Source: an uncultured Nocardioides sp. | Lineage (GTDB): Bacteria > Actinomycetota > Actinomycetes > Propionibacteriales > Nocardioidaceae | Direction of reading: 5' to 3' | NCBI RefSeq assembly: GCF_947488515.1 | Contig: NZ_CANKZF010000003.1 | Span: 372,001 to 436,000 of the forward strand | DNA: 64,000 nt | In this document: piece by piece, positions 52,529 to 62,174 of the stretch | Layout of the letters: each line of letters opens with the position of its first letter | Numbering within the stretch: the stretch's first letter is position 1 | Translations under genes and position numbers: made by a program | The notes under the pieces: model-generated | The model's input: the letters and a program-made list of their open reading frames with translations, nothing else | Told to the model about the DNA's origin: nothing | Databases searched by the model: none

Positions 52529-53479
52529 ATGCAGAAGGTCGCCGTGGTCGTCCAGGAACAGCCCGAGCCGTTCGGGCTCGGCGCGTTGTGCGAGGTGTGG
52601 GCCGAGCCCTACCACCCCGAGGACGACAACCCCGTCTTCGACTTCAAGGTCGTCACGCCCCGTCCCGGGCGGCTGCGCACGCGTGCGGGGTTCGACCTGC
52701 ACGTCGAGCACGGGCTGGAGGAGGCGGCGGACGCCGACCTGATCTGCCTGGCGCCCAAGAGCGACCACCGGGGCACCTCGCCGGAGGTCTCCGAGCTGCT
52801 GCGCTCAGCCCACGCGCGCGGCGCGATGCTCTTCGCCCACTGCTCGGCGACGTTCATGCTGGGCGAGGCCGGGCTGCTCGACGGTCGTCGCTGCACGACC
52901 CACTGGAGGTACGCCACCGAGCTGGCGGCACGGTTCCCCGAGGCGGTCGTCGACCCCGACGTGCTCTACGTCCAGGACGGCTCGATCGTGACCGGTGCGG
53001 GGTCCGCGGCCGCCATCGACGCGGCGCTCCACGTGATGCGTCAGCAGTTCGGCGCCAAGGTCGCCGCCGCGACCGCGCGCCGCATGGTCGTCCCGCCTCA
53101 CCGCGACGGCGGTCAGGCCCAGTACATCGCCCGCCCGGTGCCCGTCTGCGAGTCGGAGGCGCTCGCGCCGCTGCTCGCGTGGATCAGCTCCCACCTCGGC
53201 GACGACCTCGACGTCGAGACGCTGGCCCGTCAGATGCACATGTCGGCCCGGACCTTCGCCCGGCGCTTCAAGGAGGAGACCGGCACCACGCCCTACAGCT
53301 GGATCCTGGGGGAGCGGGTGCGGGCCGCACAGGAGCTGCTCGAGCAGTCCGACCACTCGATCGACTGGGTGGCCTCCGAGGTCGGGTTCGGCAACGCCGC
53401 CACCCTGCGCCACCACTTCGGTCGTGCTCGCGGGGTCAGCCCGCAGGAGTACCGGCGCACCTTCCGGATGAGCGCCTGA
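52529..53479 (+). CDS. GlxA-family transcriptional regulator (GATase1-like plus AraC helix-turn-helix)
   Basis: This 316-residue protein has an N-terminal DJ-1/PfpI-like GATase1 domain (about 1-190; LFAHCSATFMLGEAGLLDGR and CTTHWRY) and a C-terminal AraC/XylS DNA-binding domain (about 215-312; MHMSARTFARRFKEETGTTP and VGFGNAATLRHHF). Members sense small molecules and act as activators or repressors. The ATG at 52529 follows two palindromes and is divergent from the miniprotein gene, so self-control is likely. The ligand is unknown. Confidence 0.9.
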   Translation: MQKVAVVVQEQPEPFGLGALCEVWAEPYHPEDDNPVFDFKVVTPRPGRLRTRAGFDLHVEHGLEEAADADLICLAPKSDHRGTSPEVSELLRSAHARGAMLFAHCSATFMLGEAGLLDGRRCTTHWRYATELAARFPEAVVDPDVLYVQDGSIVTGAGSAAAIDAALHVMRQQFGAKVAAATARRMVVPPHRDGGQAQYIARPVPVCESEALAPLLAWISSHLGDDLDVETLARQMHMSARTFARRFKEETGTTPYSWILGERVRAAQELLEQSDHSIDWVASEVGFGNAATLRHHFGRARGVSPQEYRRTFRMSA

Positions 53480-53577
53480 GCCTCACCATCGGCCGGCATC
53501 GCGACGCACGCGAGGTCGGCAACGACCCGGTCGTACCACCGGGCAGAACGGACGTGAGGACACGGTCGGGCGACCTC

Positions 53578-53583
53578 TAGGCT
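53578..53583 (+). promoter_or_regulatory. -10 box of a leaderless aminotransferase gene
   Basis: TAGGCT is followed by GGAGCC and GTG 53590, a six-base gap. The GGAG could look like a ribosome site but is too close to the start codon to act as one. Confidence 0.45.
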
Positions 53584-53589
53584 GGAGCC

Positions 53590-54879
53590 GTGAACGCGAC
53601 TGCGCTGGCCGACCTGTCCGCCGACGACCTCACCGCGCTGCTCGAGGAGCAGCGGGCTGCCTACGAGCAGCTGAAGGCGCAGGGGCTCAAGCTCGACCTC
53701 ACGCGGGGCAAGCCGTCGTCCCAGCAGCTCGACCTCGCCGACGAGCTGCTGCGCCTGCCGACGTCCACCAGGGACGCCAGCGGGGTCGACGTACGCAACT
53801 ACGGCGGGCTCGAGGGCCTGCGTGAGCTGCGGGAGATGTTCGCCGAGCTGCTGTGGGTCGAGCCCGAGCAGGTGGTCGCGGGCGGCAACTCCAGCCTGTC
53901 CATCATGCGCGACTGCCTCGTCTGGATGATGCTCTTCGGCGCGGTCGACTCGGAGCGGCCGTGGGGCAAGGAGGACAAGGTCCGGTTCGTGTGCCCGGTT
54001 CCGGGCTATGACCGGCACTTCACCCTGCTCGAGAGCCTCGGGATCGAGATGGTGACCGTCCCGATGAACGACGACGGCCCCGACGCCGACGCCGTCGCCG
54101 CGCTCGTGGCCGACGACCCGAGCATCAAGGGCATGTGGATCGTGCCGACGTACGCCAACCCCTCGGGATCGATCTGCAGCCAGGACGTCGCCGCCCGGCT
54201 CGCCGCGATGCCCACCGCGGCGCCCGACTTCAAGATCTTCTGGGACAACGCCTACGCGCTGCACCACCTCACCGAGGAGGAGGCCAAGAGCGCCGACATC
54301 CTCACCCTGGCCTCCGCCGCCGGTCACCCGGACCGGCCGATCATGTTCGCGTCGACCTCCAAGATCAGCTGGGCCGGTGCCGGTGTCGCGTTCCTCGCGG
54401 CGTCGACGAACAACGTCCGCTGGTACCTCGGGCACCTCGGCAACGGCTCGATCGGGCCCGACAAGGTCAACCACCTGCGGCACGCGGAGTTCTTCGGGTC
54501 CCCGCAGGGCGTGCGCGACCACATGGCCAGGCACCGCGAGATCATCGCGCCGAAGTTCGCCGAGGTCGACCGCGTGCTGACCGAGCGGCTCGGTGGCCGC
54601 GACGTCGCGACGTGGAACACCCCGACCGGCGGCTACTTCGTCAACCTCGACGTCGTGCCCGGGACCGCCAGTCGCGTCGTTGCCCTCGCCAAGGAGGCCG
54701 GCATCGCGCTGACGCCCGCCGGCTCGTCGTTCCCCTACAAGCAGGACCCGGACGACACCAACATCCGGCTCGCCCCGACGATGCCCCCCCTCGACGAGGT
54801 CACCGCGGCGATGGAGGCCGTGGCGACCTGCGTGCTCCTGGCGGCGGCGGAGAAGGCGGCGGGGGAGTCGGCGGCCTGA
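53590..54879 (+). CDS. Aspartate-type aminotransferase (fold type I, PLP-dependent)
   Basis: The 429-residue protein has the size and motifs of the actinobacterial aspartate aminotransferase group studied in Corynebacterium. PLP-lysine segment: STSKISWAG. Other marks are RGKPSSQQLDLAD (substrate-binding loop), YANPSG and DNAYALHHL (PLP ring contacts) and the arginine in NIRLAPTMP that binds the substrate carboxylate. It most likely exchanges the amino group of aspartate or a related amino acid with 2-oxoglutarate. The specificity is not certain. It is convergent with the ABC exporter gene, with four bases between the stops. Confidence 0.9.
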   Translation: MNATALADLSADDLTALLEEQRAAYEQLKAQGLKLDLTRGKPSSQQLDLADELLRLPTSTRDASGVDVRNYGGLEGLRELREMFAELLWVEPEQVVAGGNSSLSIMRDCLVWMMLFGAVDSERPWGKEDKVRFVCPVPGYDRHFTLLESLGIEMVTVPMNDDGPDADAVAALVADDPSIKGMWIVPTYANPSGSICSQDVAARLAAMPTAAPDFKIFWDNAYALHHLTEEEAKSADILTLASAAGHPDRPIMFASTSKISWAGAGVAFLAASTNNVRWYLGHLGNGSIGPDKVNHLRHAEFFGSPQGVRDHMARHREIIAPKFAEVDRVLTERLGGRDVATWNTPTGGYFVNLDVVPGTASRVVALAKEAGIALTPAGSSFPYKQDPDDTNIRLAPTMPPLDEVTAAMEAVATCVLLAAAEKAAGESAA

Positions 54880-54883
54880 CGCC

Positions 54884-56731
<1,848 letters not shown>

Positions 56732-56760
56732 CCGACCAGCTCCTCTCTGAGTTCGAGGTG

Positions 56761-56775
56761 GTGAGGTAACCTCAC
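56761..56775. promoter_or_regulatory. MarR-type operator between the exporter and the regulator
   Basis: GTGAGGTAACCTCAC is a 15-bp palindrome with 7-bp arms and a single central base, plus a nearby half-like GAGGTCAC at 56780-56787. It lies between the divergent ABC exporter and MarR genes. TAACCT inside it is a plausible -10 for the MarR gene, so binding would block transcription directly. Confidence 0.65.
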
Positions 56776-56813
56776 TATGAGGTCACAACCGGATGTGGGG
56801 CGGAGGTATTCCC

Positions 56814-57245
56814 GTGGTGCGCGACGAGGGGCACGACCCGGCGACCGGCGACCTCGTGATGGCGCTCGCCCGGCGCGTGCGACGTGCGCACGTGGAGGCG
56901 CTCGCCGCCTGGGAGGTGACCCCCGGGCAGGCCCGCGCGCTGCGGGTGCTGGCCGGTGCCGACGGGATGCGCCCCTCGGTGCTCGCCGATGCGCTGCGCA
57001 TCGCCCCGCGGTCGGCCACGGAGGTGGCCGACGCGCTGGAGGACCGGGGCTGGGTGCGCCGGGAACCCGATCCCACCGATCGCCGTGCCACCCGCCTGGT
57101 GCCCACCGATGACGGCCGGCGGCTGGTGGAGCGGATCGACGACGTGCGCCGGGAGGCGTCGCAGCGGGTCCTCGACGTGCTCACGCCGCCCCAGCGTCGT
57201 ACGCTCCACGAGATCCTGGCCGTCGTCGTGGGGGAGGACCTGTGA
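56814..57245 (+). CDS. MarR-family transcriptional regulator
   Basis: This 143-residue protein has the winged helix-turn-helix of MarR proteins (about residues 30-105). The recognition helix is in MRPSVLADALRIAPRSATEVADALEDRGWVRREPDPTDRRA (core MRPSVLADALRI), with the wing DPTDRRAT. MarR dimers usually repress and release DNA on binding a ligand. GTG 56814 has GGAGG seven bases upstream. ATG 56793 is an in-frame alternative without a ribosome site. The stop overlaps the GTG of coaE, so the pair is co-translated, a chance linkage for function. Confidence 0.88.
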   Translation: MVRDEGHDPATGDLVMALARRVRRAHVEALAAWEVTPGQARALRVLAGADGMRPSVLADALRIAPRSATEVADALEDRGWVRREPDPTDRRATRLVPTDDGRRLVERIDDVRREASQRVLDVLTPPQRRTLHEILAVVVGEDL

Positions 57246-57838
57246 CCGTTCGTGTCGGTCTGACCGGGGGCATCGCATCCGGCAAGAGCACCGTGTCGGC
57301 GGTCCTCGTCGAGCTCGGGGCGGTCGTCATCGACGCCGACCTCATCGCCCGCGAGGTCGTGGCGAGGGGGACGCCCGGGCTGGCTGCGGTGGTCGAGGAG
57401 TTCGGGCCCGACCTGCTCACGCCCGACGGCGAGCTCGACCGGGCCGCCATGGGCGCCCTCGTCTTCGCCGACCCCGACGCCCGCCGGCGCCTCGAGGCGA
57501 TCATCCACCCGCTGGTCCACCGGCGCAGCGCCGAGCTGGAGGCGGCCGCACCCGAGCACGCGGTCGTCGTCCACGACATCCCGCTGCTGGCCGAGGTCGG
57601 ACGGGCCGGGTCCTTCGACGCGGTCGTCGTGGTCGATGCCCCCGCCGAGCTGCAGGTGCGGCGGATGGTCGAGGACCGGGGCTGGACCCGCGAGGACGCC
57701 GAGTCCCGGATCGCCGCGCAGGCGACCCGCGAGGAACGGCTCGCCATCGCCACCCACGTCGTCGACAACACGGGGTCGCTCGCCGACCTGCGCCGGCAGG
57801 TCGAGGCGATCCACGAGGAGCTCGCGCGGCGGGCCTGA
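57242..57838 (+). CDS. coaE: Dephospho-CoA kinase
   Basis: CoaE phosphorylates dephospho-CoA, the last step of coenzyme A synthesis. The 198-residue protein has the P-loop LTGGIASGKST, the substrate-binding VIDADLIAREVV, the lid segment DRGWTREDAESRIAAQ and the THVVDNTGSL ending. The length is typical of bacteria. It lacks the C-terminal UPF0157 extension found on some actinobacterial enzymes. GTG 57242 overlaps the MarR stop by four bases (GTGA). Confidence 0.96.
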   Translation: MTVRVGLTGGIASGKSTVSAVLVELGAVVIDADLIAREVVARGTPGLAAVVEEFGPDLLTPDGELDRAAMGALVFADPDARRRLEAIIHPLVHRRSAELEAAAPEHAVVVHDIPLLAEVGRAGSFDAVVVVDAPAELQVRRMVEDRGWTREDAESRIAAQATREERLAIATHVVDNTGSLADLRRQVEAIHEELARRA

Positions 57839-57866
57839 CGTTTCCGGATCACGGGGGTCGGGCGGG

Positions 57867-57872
57867 TAACCT
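57867..57872 (+). promoter_or_regulatory. -10 box of a leaderless GH3 gene
   Basis: TAACCT is followed by seven bases and GTG 57880, the spacing that puts the start point on the start codon. The gap between coaE and this gene is only 41 bases. Confidence 0.5.
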
Positions 57873-57879
57873 CCCCGGC

Positions 57880-59202
57880 GTGTTCTCGATCCGACCCCGC
57901 CTGGCCGTGATCGCGACGGGCGTCCTGCTCGTGAGCGGGTGTGCCGGACTCGGCCAGACGCCCGACGACACCGAGCCGGCCACGTCCAGCCCGTCGTCCT
58001 CGGCGTCCGCACCGGGGTCCGACGCCCCGGCCGAGCCCGAGGCGGAGGCGACCGAGGACCCGGACACCCCCACGTCGTGGGGCCCGACGACCGGTGAGCT
58101 CGAGCAGGCGCAGGAGCTCGTCTCCACGTGGAGCTCCGAGCAGCTCGCCGGGGGCGTCATCGTCGGACGCTTCCACGGCACGGACCCGCAGGAGCCGGCC
58201 CGCATGGTGCGCGACCTGCACCTCGCCGGCGTCTCGGTGACCGGGGCCAACGTGCTCGACCGCGACCAGGTGCTGGCGATGACGTCGGCGATCACCGACG
58301 CCGCCGCTGCGGACGGTCGCGACCACCCTCCGGTCATCGGGGTCGACCAGGAGGGCGGCTACGTCTCGCACCTGCGCGGCATCGCCACCGACTTCCCGCA
58401 CTTCCAGTCGGCGGGGCTCGCCATCGCGGCAGACGCCCGTCTCGGCCGCCGGGTGACCCGGGCCGCGGCCATCGCGACCGGGCTCGAGCTGCGCGACCTC
58501 GGCTTCACGTGGGTCTTCGCCCCCGTCGCCGACGTCACCATCGGCGCCGCCGACCCGACCATCGGGGCGCGGTCACCCTCGCAGGACCCCCGGCTCGCGT
58601 CCCAGGCCGTGGGCGCCGCCATCAAGGGCTACGACGACGCCGGCGTCGTGTCGACCGTCAAGCACTTCCCGGGCCACGGTGGCGCGACCAGTGACAGCCA
58701 CGACACGTTGCCGGTGCTCGACTCCACGCTCGCCGAGCTCGAGGCGCACGACCTGCCGCCCTTCGAGTCCGCCTTCCGCCAGCACGCGCCCGCCGTGATG
58801 CTGAGCCACCTCGACCTGACCGAGATCGCGCCGGGGGTGCCCGCCAGCATGGCGCCCGAGGTGTACGACCTGCTCCGCGACGACCTCGGCTTCGAGGGCG
58901 TCACCATCACCGACTCACTCGGCATGGGTGCCGTCGGTGGCCGGCCCACGCCGGCCCTGCAGGCGCTGCAGGCCGGGGCCGACCTCCTCCTCATGCCCGT
59001 CGACACCGCGACCACGCACCAGATCGTCACGGACGCGATCGACTCGGGCGTCGTGTCGCGAGCGCGGGTCGAGGAGGCCGCCGCCCGCGTCGTGGCGGTG
59101 CAGATGTGGCAGGCGCGGGTGGCAGCACAACGACCCGTCCCCGCCGACGTGGTCGAGCGGGCACGGGCCGCGAGCGCGGACCTGGAGTCCGCGGCGTACT
59201 GA
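57880..59202 (+). CDS. Glycoside hydrolase family 3 lipoprotein, NagZ-like beta-N-acetylhexosaminidase
   Basis: The 440-residue protein has a lipobox (LLVSGCAG), a Pro/Glu/Thr-rich linker and a single GH3 (beta/alpha)8 domain. The NagZ signature KHFPGHGGATSDSHDTLP carries the catalytic His-Asp dyad and the nucleophile is the Asp in VTITDSLGM. It likely trims N-acetylhexosamine residues from peptidoglycan-derived or other glycans outside the membrane. GTG 57880 was chosen from the leaderless -10 box and the signal peptide. A strong terminator stands 60 bases after the stop. Confidence 0.9.
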   Translation: MFSIRPRLAVIATGVLLVSGCAGLGQTPDDTEPATSSPSSSASAPGSDAPAEPEAEATEDPDTPTSWGPTTGELEQAQELVSTWSSEQLAGGVIVGRFHGTDPQEPARMVRDLHLAGVSVTGANVLDRDQVLAMTSAITDAAAADGRDHPPVIGVDQEGGYVSHLRGIATDFPHFQSAGLAIAADARLGRRVTRAAAIATGLELRDLGFTWVFAPVADVTIGAADPTIGARSPSQDPRLASQAVGAAIKGYDDAGVVSTVKHFPGHGGATSDSHDTLPVLDSTLAELEAHDLPPFESAFRQHAPAVMLSHLDLTEIAPGVPASMAPEVYDLLRDDLGFEGVTITDSLGMGAVGGRPTPALQALQAGADLLLMPVDTATTHQIVTDAIDSGVVSRARVEEAAARVVAVQMWQARVAAQRPVPADVVERARAASADLESAAY

Positions 59203-59261
59203 GGTCGTCGGGGTTGTCAGGCGCTCGCTGAGCTTGTGAGGCCGTGCACGGGCCGACAACG

Positions 59262-59293
59262 TCAGTGATCCCCGGCTGACCGGGGATCACTGA
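59262..59293. terminator. Shared terminator between the GH3 and sigma-factor genes
   Basis: TCAGTGATCCCCGG and CCGGGGATCACTGA form a perfect 14-bp stem with a CTGA loop between two convergent genes, so it can end transcripts from both sides. Confidence 0.8.
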
Positions 59294-59315
59294 TCGTGCG
59301 GGGCGGGGCCTTGGA

Positions 59316-60278
59316 TCAGGCCGCCAGGTCCGGGTCGCCGGCGCGACGGAGCTTCTGCAGCGCCTCGCGCTCGAGCTGGCGGACCCGCTCGGCGGAGATG
59401 CCGTGACGGGCGCCGATGTCGGCGAGCTTGTGCTGGCGACCGTCCGCGAGGCCGTAGCGGGCGCGGACGATGTCGGCGGACCGCTCGTCGAGGATCCCGA
59501 CCAGGTCGTCGAGCCGCTGACGGGCCTCGGCGTCGAGGACGTTGAGGTCCGGGCCGGGCGCGGTCTCCTGCGCCATCAGGTCACCCAGCGACGTGTCGCC
59601 GTCCTCGTCGACGGGCGTGTCCAGCGAGACGTGGTCACGGCCCCAGCTCATCAGGTCGAGGACCCGGTCGATGTCCATCCCGAGCTCGGTGGCGATCTCG
59701 TGCGGCTCCGGGTCGCGGCCGAGCTGGCGCTCGAGCGTGCGCCGGGCGCTGCCGACCTGGTTGAGCTCCTCGACCACGTGCACCGGGAGGCGGACGACAC
59801 GGGCCTGCTGCGCGATGCCGCGCGTGATGGCCTGTCGGACCCACCAGGTGGCGTAGGTCGAGAACTTGTAGCCCTTCGTGTAGTCGAACTTCTCGACCGC
59901 ACGGATCAGGCCGGTGTTGCCCTCCTGGATCAGGTCGAGCATCGGCATCTGCGAACGGCCGTACTTGCGTGCGATGGAGACCACGAGGCGCAGGTTGGCC
60001 TCGATGAACCGGTCCACGGCGAGCTGGCCCTGCTCGGCGAGCCACTCGAGCTCGGCCTCGTTGGCGCTCATCGGCGCACCGCCCTTGCGGCGGCCGACGC
60101 GGCCGGTGTCGAGGAGGTGCTGGGCCAGCAGCCCTGCCTCGATGGTCTTGGAAAGCTCGACCTCGGTCTCGGCGTCGAGGAGCGGGGTGCGAGCGATCTC
60201 GTCGAGGTAGAGGCCGACGCTGTCGCGTCCCTCGATCTCACGAGTGGTGGTGGTGCGCTTGGCCTGTGCGGTGCTCAT
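59316..60278 (-). CDS. RNA polymerase sigma factor, group 1/2 (SigB/HrdB-like)
   Basis: This 320-residue sigma-70 family protein has regions 1.2 (DSVGLYLDEIARTPLL), 2 (LDLIQEGNTGLIRAVEKFDYTKG and YATWWVRQAITR, with the -10-reading residues), 3 and 4 (RYGLADGRQHKLADIGARHGIS, then ERVRQLEREALQKLR). The size is close to mycobacterial SigB rather than the longer primary sigma. The GTG/ATG choice is settled by AGGAGGAA at 60283-60290, which gives ATG 60278. It is divergent from pxpA. Confidence 0.93.
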   Translation of the reverse strand: MSTAQAKRTTTTREIEGRDSVGLYLDEIARTPLLDAETEVELSKTIEAGLLAQHLLDTGRVGRRKGGAPMSANEAELEWLAEQGQLAVDRFIEANLRLVVSIARKYGRSQMPMLDLIQEGNTGLIRAVEKFDYTKGYKFSTYATWWVRQAITRGIAQQARVVRLPVHVVEELNQVGSARRTLERQLGRDPEPHEIATELGMDIDRVLDLMSWGRDHVSLDTPVDEDGDTSLGDLMAQETAPGPDLNVLDAEARQRLDDLVGILDERSADIVRARYGLADGRQHKLADIGARHGISAERVRQLEREALQKLRRAGDPDLAA

Positions 60279-60464
60279 GTCGTTCCTCCTGCTCTCGTGC
60301 GACCACCCCGTGTCGCACATCTGTTCCAACGCCGGTGTCCGCCTCGGGATTCCCCGCCTCGGATGTGGTGCCTTCACCTGCCTTGACGAGCCAGTACCCA
60401 CCGGAGTTGCACGATCGACCAACTCTCAGGGACTTCTCAGGGGTTCCCCGGGGAGACTGGGGCC

Positions 60465-61184
60465 ATGTGCACTGCAGGGGACCCGGGCCGGGTCGATCTC
60501 AACGCCGATCTGGGGGAGGAGGTGACCGACGACGAGGGCCTGCTCGCCGTGGTGACGAGCGCCAACGTGGCCTGCGGCTTCCACGCCGGGACGCCGGCCA
60601 CCATGCAGGCCGTCTGCGCCGGTGCCGTACGACGAGAAGTGACCCTCGGCGCGCAGGTGTCGTACGACGACCGCGCCCGGTTCGGTCGGGTGGAGCTCGA
60701 GGTGCCGGCGGAGGTCCTGCGCGAGCAGGTGGCCGAGCAGGTCGGCGTCCTGTCGGCCATCGCCGCCGCCGAGGGTGGGGAGGTGGTCTACCTGAAGCCG
60801 CACGGCGCGCTCTACCACCGGGTCGCCCGCGACGAGGACCAGGCCGCGGCCGTCCTGGACGGCTCGGGCAAGCTGCCGGTGATGGGGATGCCCGGCTCGG
60901 TGCTGCTGTCGATGGCGCAGGCGCGCGGTCGCGCGTCCCGGCTCGAGGGGTTCCCCGACCGTGGCTACGACGCCGACGGCCGGCTCCTGCCCCGCGACCA
61001 GCCGGGCGCCCTGGTGACGGACCCCGCCCGGGTGGCGTCGCGCGCGGTCGAGCTGGCCGCGTCGGTCGACTCGGTGTGCGTGCACGGCGACTCCCCGGGA
61101 GCGGTGCGGACGGCGGCTGCCGTACGACGTGAGCTCGAGGCCGCCGGGCTGCTCGTCGTCACCTGCTGGTCCTCCACAGCCTGA
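60465..61184 (+). CDS. pxpA: 5-oxoprolinase subunit A (PxpA, LamB/YcsF family)
   Basis: PxpA with PxpB and PxpC forms the ATP-dependent bacterial 5-oxoprolinase, which opens 5-oxoproline to glutamate. The 239-residue protein has DLNADLGEE, NVACGFHAGTPATM and YLKPHGALYHRV, the core motifs of the family. The ATG at 60465 follows GGGGAG. In most bacteria the three genes are adjacent. Here 387 non-coding bases separate pxpA from pxpB, and a 9-bp hairpin straddles the pxpA stop. Confidence 0.95.
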   Translation: MCTAGDPGRVDLNADLGEEVTDDEGLLAVVTSANVACGFHAGTPATMQAVCAGAVRREVTLGAQVSYDDRARFGRVELEVPAEVLREQVAEQVGVLSAIAAAEGGEVVYLKPHGALYHRVARDEDQAAAVLDGSGKLPVMGMPGSVLLSMAQARGRASRLEGFPDRGYDADGRLLPRDQPGALVTDPARVASRAVELAASVDSVCVHGDSPGAVRTAAAVRRELEAAGLLVVTCWSSTA

Positions 61185-61201
61185 GCCTCCATCTGTGGAG
61201 G
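61171..61201 (+). terminator. Hairpin over the pxpA stop codon
   Basis: CCTCCACAG and CTGTGGAGG form a 9-bp stem around a 13-base loop that contains the TGA. Two further TCTGTGG copies follow within 45 bases and can pair in the same way with nearby bases. It may be a terminator or an attenuator before the pxpB gap. Confidence 0.5.
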
Positions 61202-61302
61202 GCCGCCTCCTGTCTGTGGAGCAGCGGACCACTTCTGTGGGGAACCCTGTGGTACCGCGGGTTTGTGTTCGAGAAGCCTTGCGGGGCGGTGTCCCGACGA
61301 CG

Positions 61303-61495
61303 TAGAACTCTCCTACCGGAACCGCTTCGGCGGGGCCGGGGATCGGATCGGACGAACAGCTCCACACGGCGACTTGCTCGCCGCGCAGGCCCGGTGGCGG
61401 GGACTGCGGGGGCCGGAGACCGGTTCGGTGGATCGGACGTCACCATCCCGATCACATCGAGGGGCTCCTGATGCTCATACCATCGGGAGCCCCTC
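61303..61495 (+). ncRNA. Candidate structured small RNA between pxpA and pxpB
   Basis: The 387-base gap (61185-61571) holds no convincing gene: the one open frame (61265-61471) uses rare codons such as CTA and AGA and has low third-position GC for this window. TTGCGG (61279-61284) and TAGAAC (61303-61308), 18 bases apart, could be a promoter. Downstream a hairpin CGGCGA-CTTGC-TCGCCG (61367-61383), a pairing of CCGGAACCG with CGGTTCGG and a repeated GGATCGGACG (61345, 61430) suggest folding, ending at a 15-bp terminator. No known RNA family is recognised; a long pxpB leader is the alternative. Confidence 0.4.
61459..61495 (+). terminator. Terminator-like hairpin 76 bases before pxpB
   Basis: GAGGGGCTCCTGATG and CATCGGGAGCCCCTC pair over 15 bp with one G-U pair and a CTCATAC loop. 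It is the strongest structure in the gap and would stop a transcript coming from pxpA or from a small RNA gene. pxpB would then need its own start, which I do not see clearly. Confidence 0.65.
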
Positions 61496-61571
61496 ACCTG
61501 TGTGCGCCCACGAGGCTGCCAAAGGACCGGCGCCCGCGGCAACTCCCTGCCGGTGAACGCTCGGGTGAACA

Positions 61572-62174
61572 ATGAGCGACGTGAGGGTCGTCGACGTCGG
61601 GACACGCGCCTGCCTCGTCGAGGTCGACGACGCCGTCGCGGCCGCCTCGCTGGCCAGCTGGGTGCGCGCGGCCGGCCTGCCGGCCGAGGAGGTCGTGCCG
61701 GCGGCCCGGACCGTCCTGCTCGACGGTGTCGATCGCGCGGCGGTGCGCGAGCTGGTCCCGCGCTGGGCGGCGCAGCAGGCAGTGCCGCCCAGCCCGCTCG
61801 TGCGCGTCGCCGTCCGGTACTCCGGTCCCGACCTGGCGCGGGTCGCCGACCACTGGGGATGCACGACGGACGAGGTCGTCGACCTCCACACGTCGCTGGA
61901 GTTCACCTCCACGTTCTGCGGGTTCGCACCCGGCTTCGCCTACCTCGCCGGGCTGCCCGACGAGCGTGCCGTGCCGCGCCTGGAGTCGCCGCGGGCCCGG
62001 GTGGCGCCGGGGTCCGTCGGGCTCGCCGACACCTGGTGCGGCGTCTACCCGACCGCATCGCCCGGTGGGTGGCTGCTGATCGGCACCACGGACGCCGAGC
62101 TGTGGGACGTCGACCGCGCCGAGCCGGCGCTCCTGGCCCCGGGCACCCGGGTGCGGTTCGAGGCGCAGCAGTGA
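61572..62174 (+). CDS. pxpB: 5-oxoprolinase subunit B (PxpB, KipI family)
   Basis: PxpB pairs with PxpC as the biotin-independent carboxyltransferase-like half of 5-oxoprolinase. The 200-residue protein has VAVRYSGPDLARVADHWG, GFAPGFAYLAGLP, RVAPGSVGLAD and GGWLLIGTT, the landmarks of the KipI/PxpB family (cyclophilin-like fold). ATG 61572 was chosen because it is followed by the conserved N-terminus; no strong ribosome site is present. The stop overlaps pxpC as GTGA. Confidence 0.95.
   Translation: MSDVRVVDVGTRACLVEVDDAVAAASLASWVRAAGLPAEEVVPAARTVLLDGVDRAAVRELVPRWAAQQAVPPSPLVRVAVRYSGPDLARVADHWGCTTDEVVDLHTSLEFTSTFCGFAPGFAYLAGLPDERAVPRLESPRARVAPGSVGLADTWCGVYPTASPGGWLLIGTTDAELWDVDRAEPALLAPGTRVRFEAQQ

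Noticed and set aside
61265..61471. A 68-codon GTG-start frame in the pxpA-pxpB gap
   Set aside because: It uses CTA, AGA and other codons rare here, its third-position GC is clearly below that of neighbours, it has no ribosome site and its stop falls inside the terminator stem.
61185..61571. Known structured RNAs (tmRNA, RNase P RNA, SRP RNA, cyclic di-AMP or cobalamin riboswitch) in the pxp gap
   Set aside because: None of their hallmark conserved strings was found in either strand. The region is reported only as an unassigned candidate.
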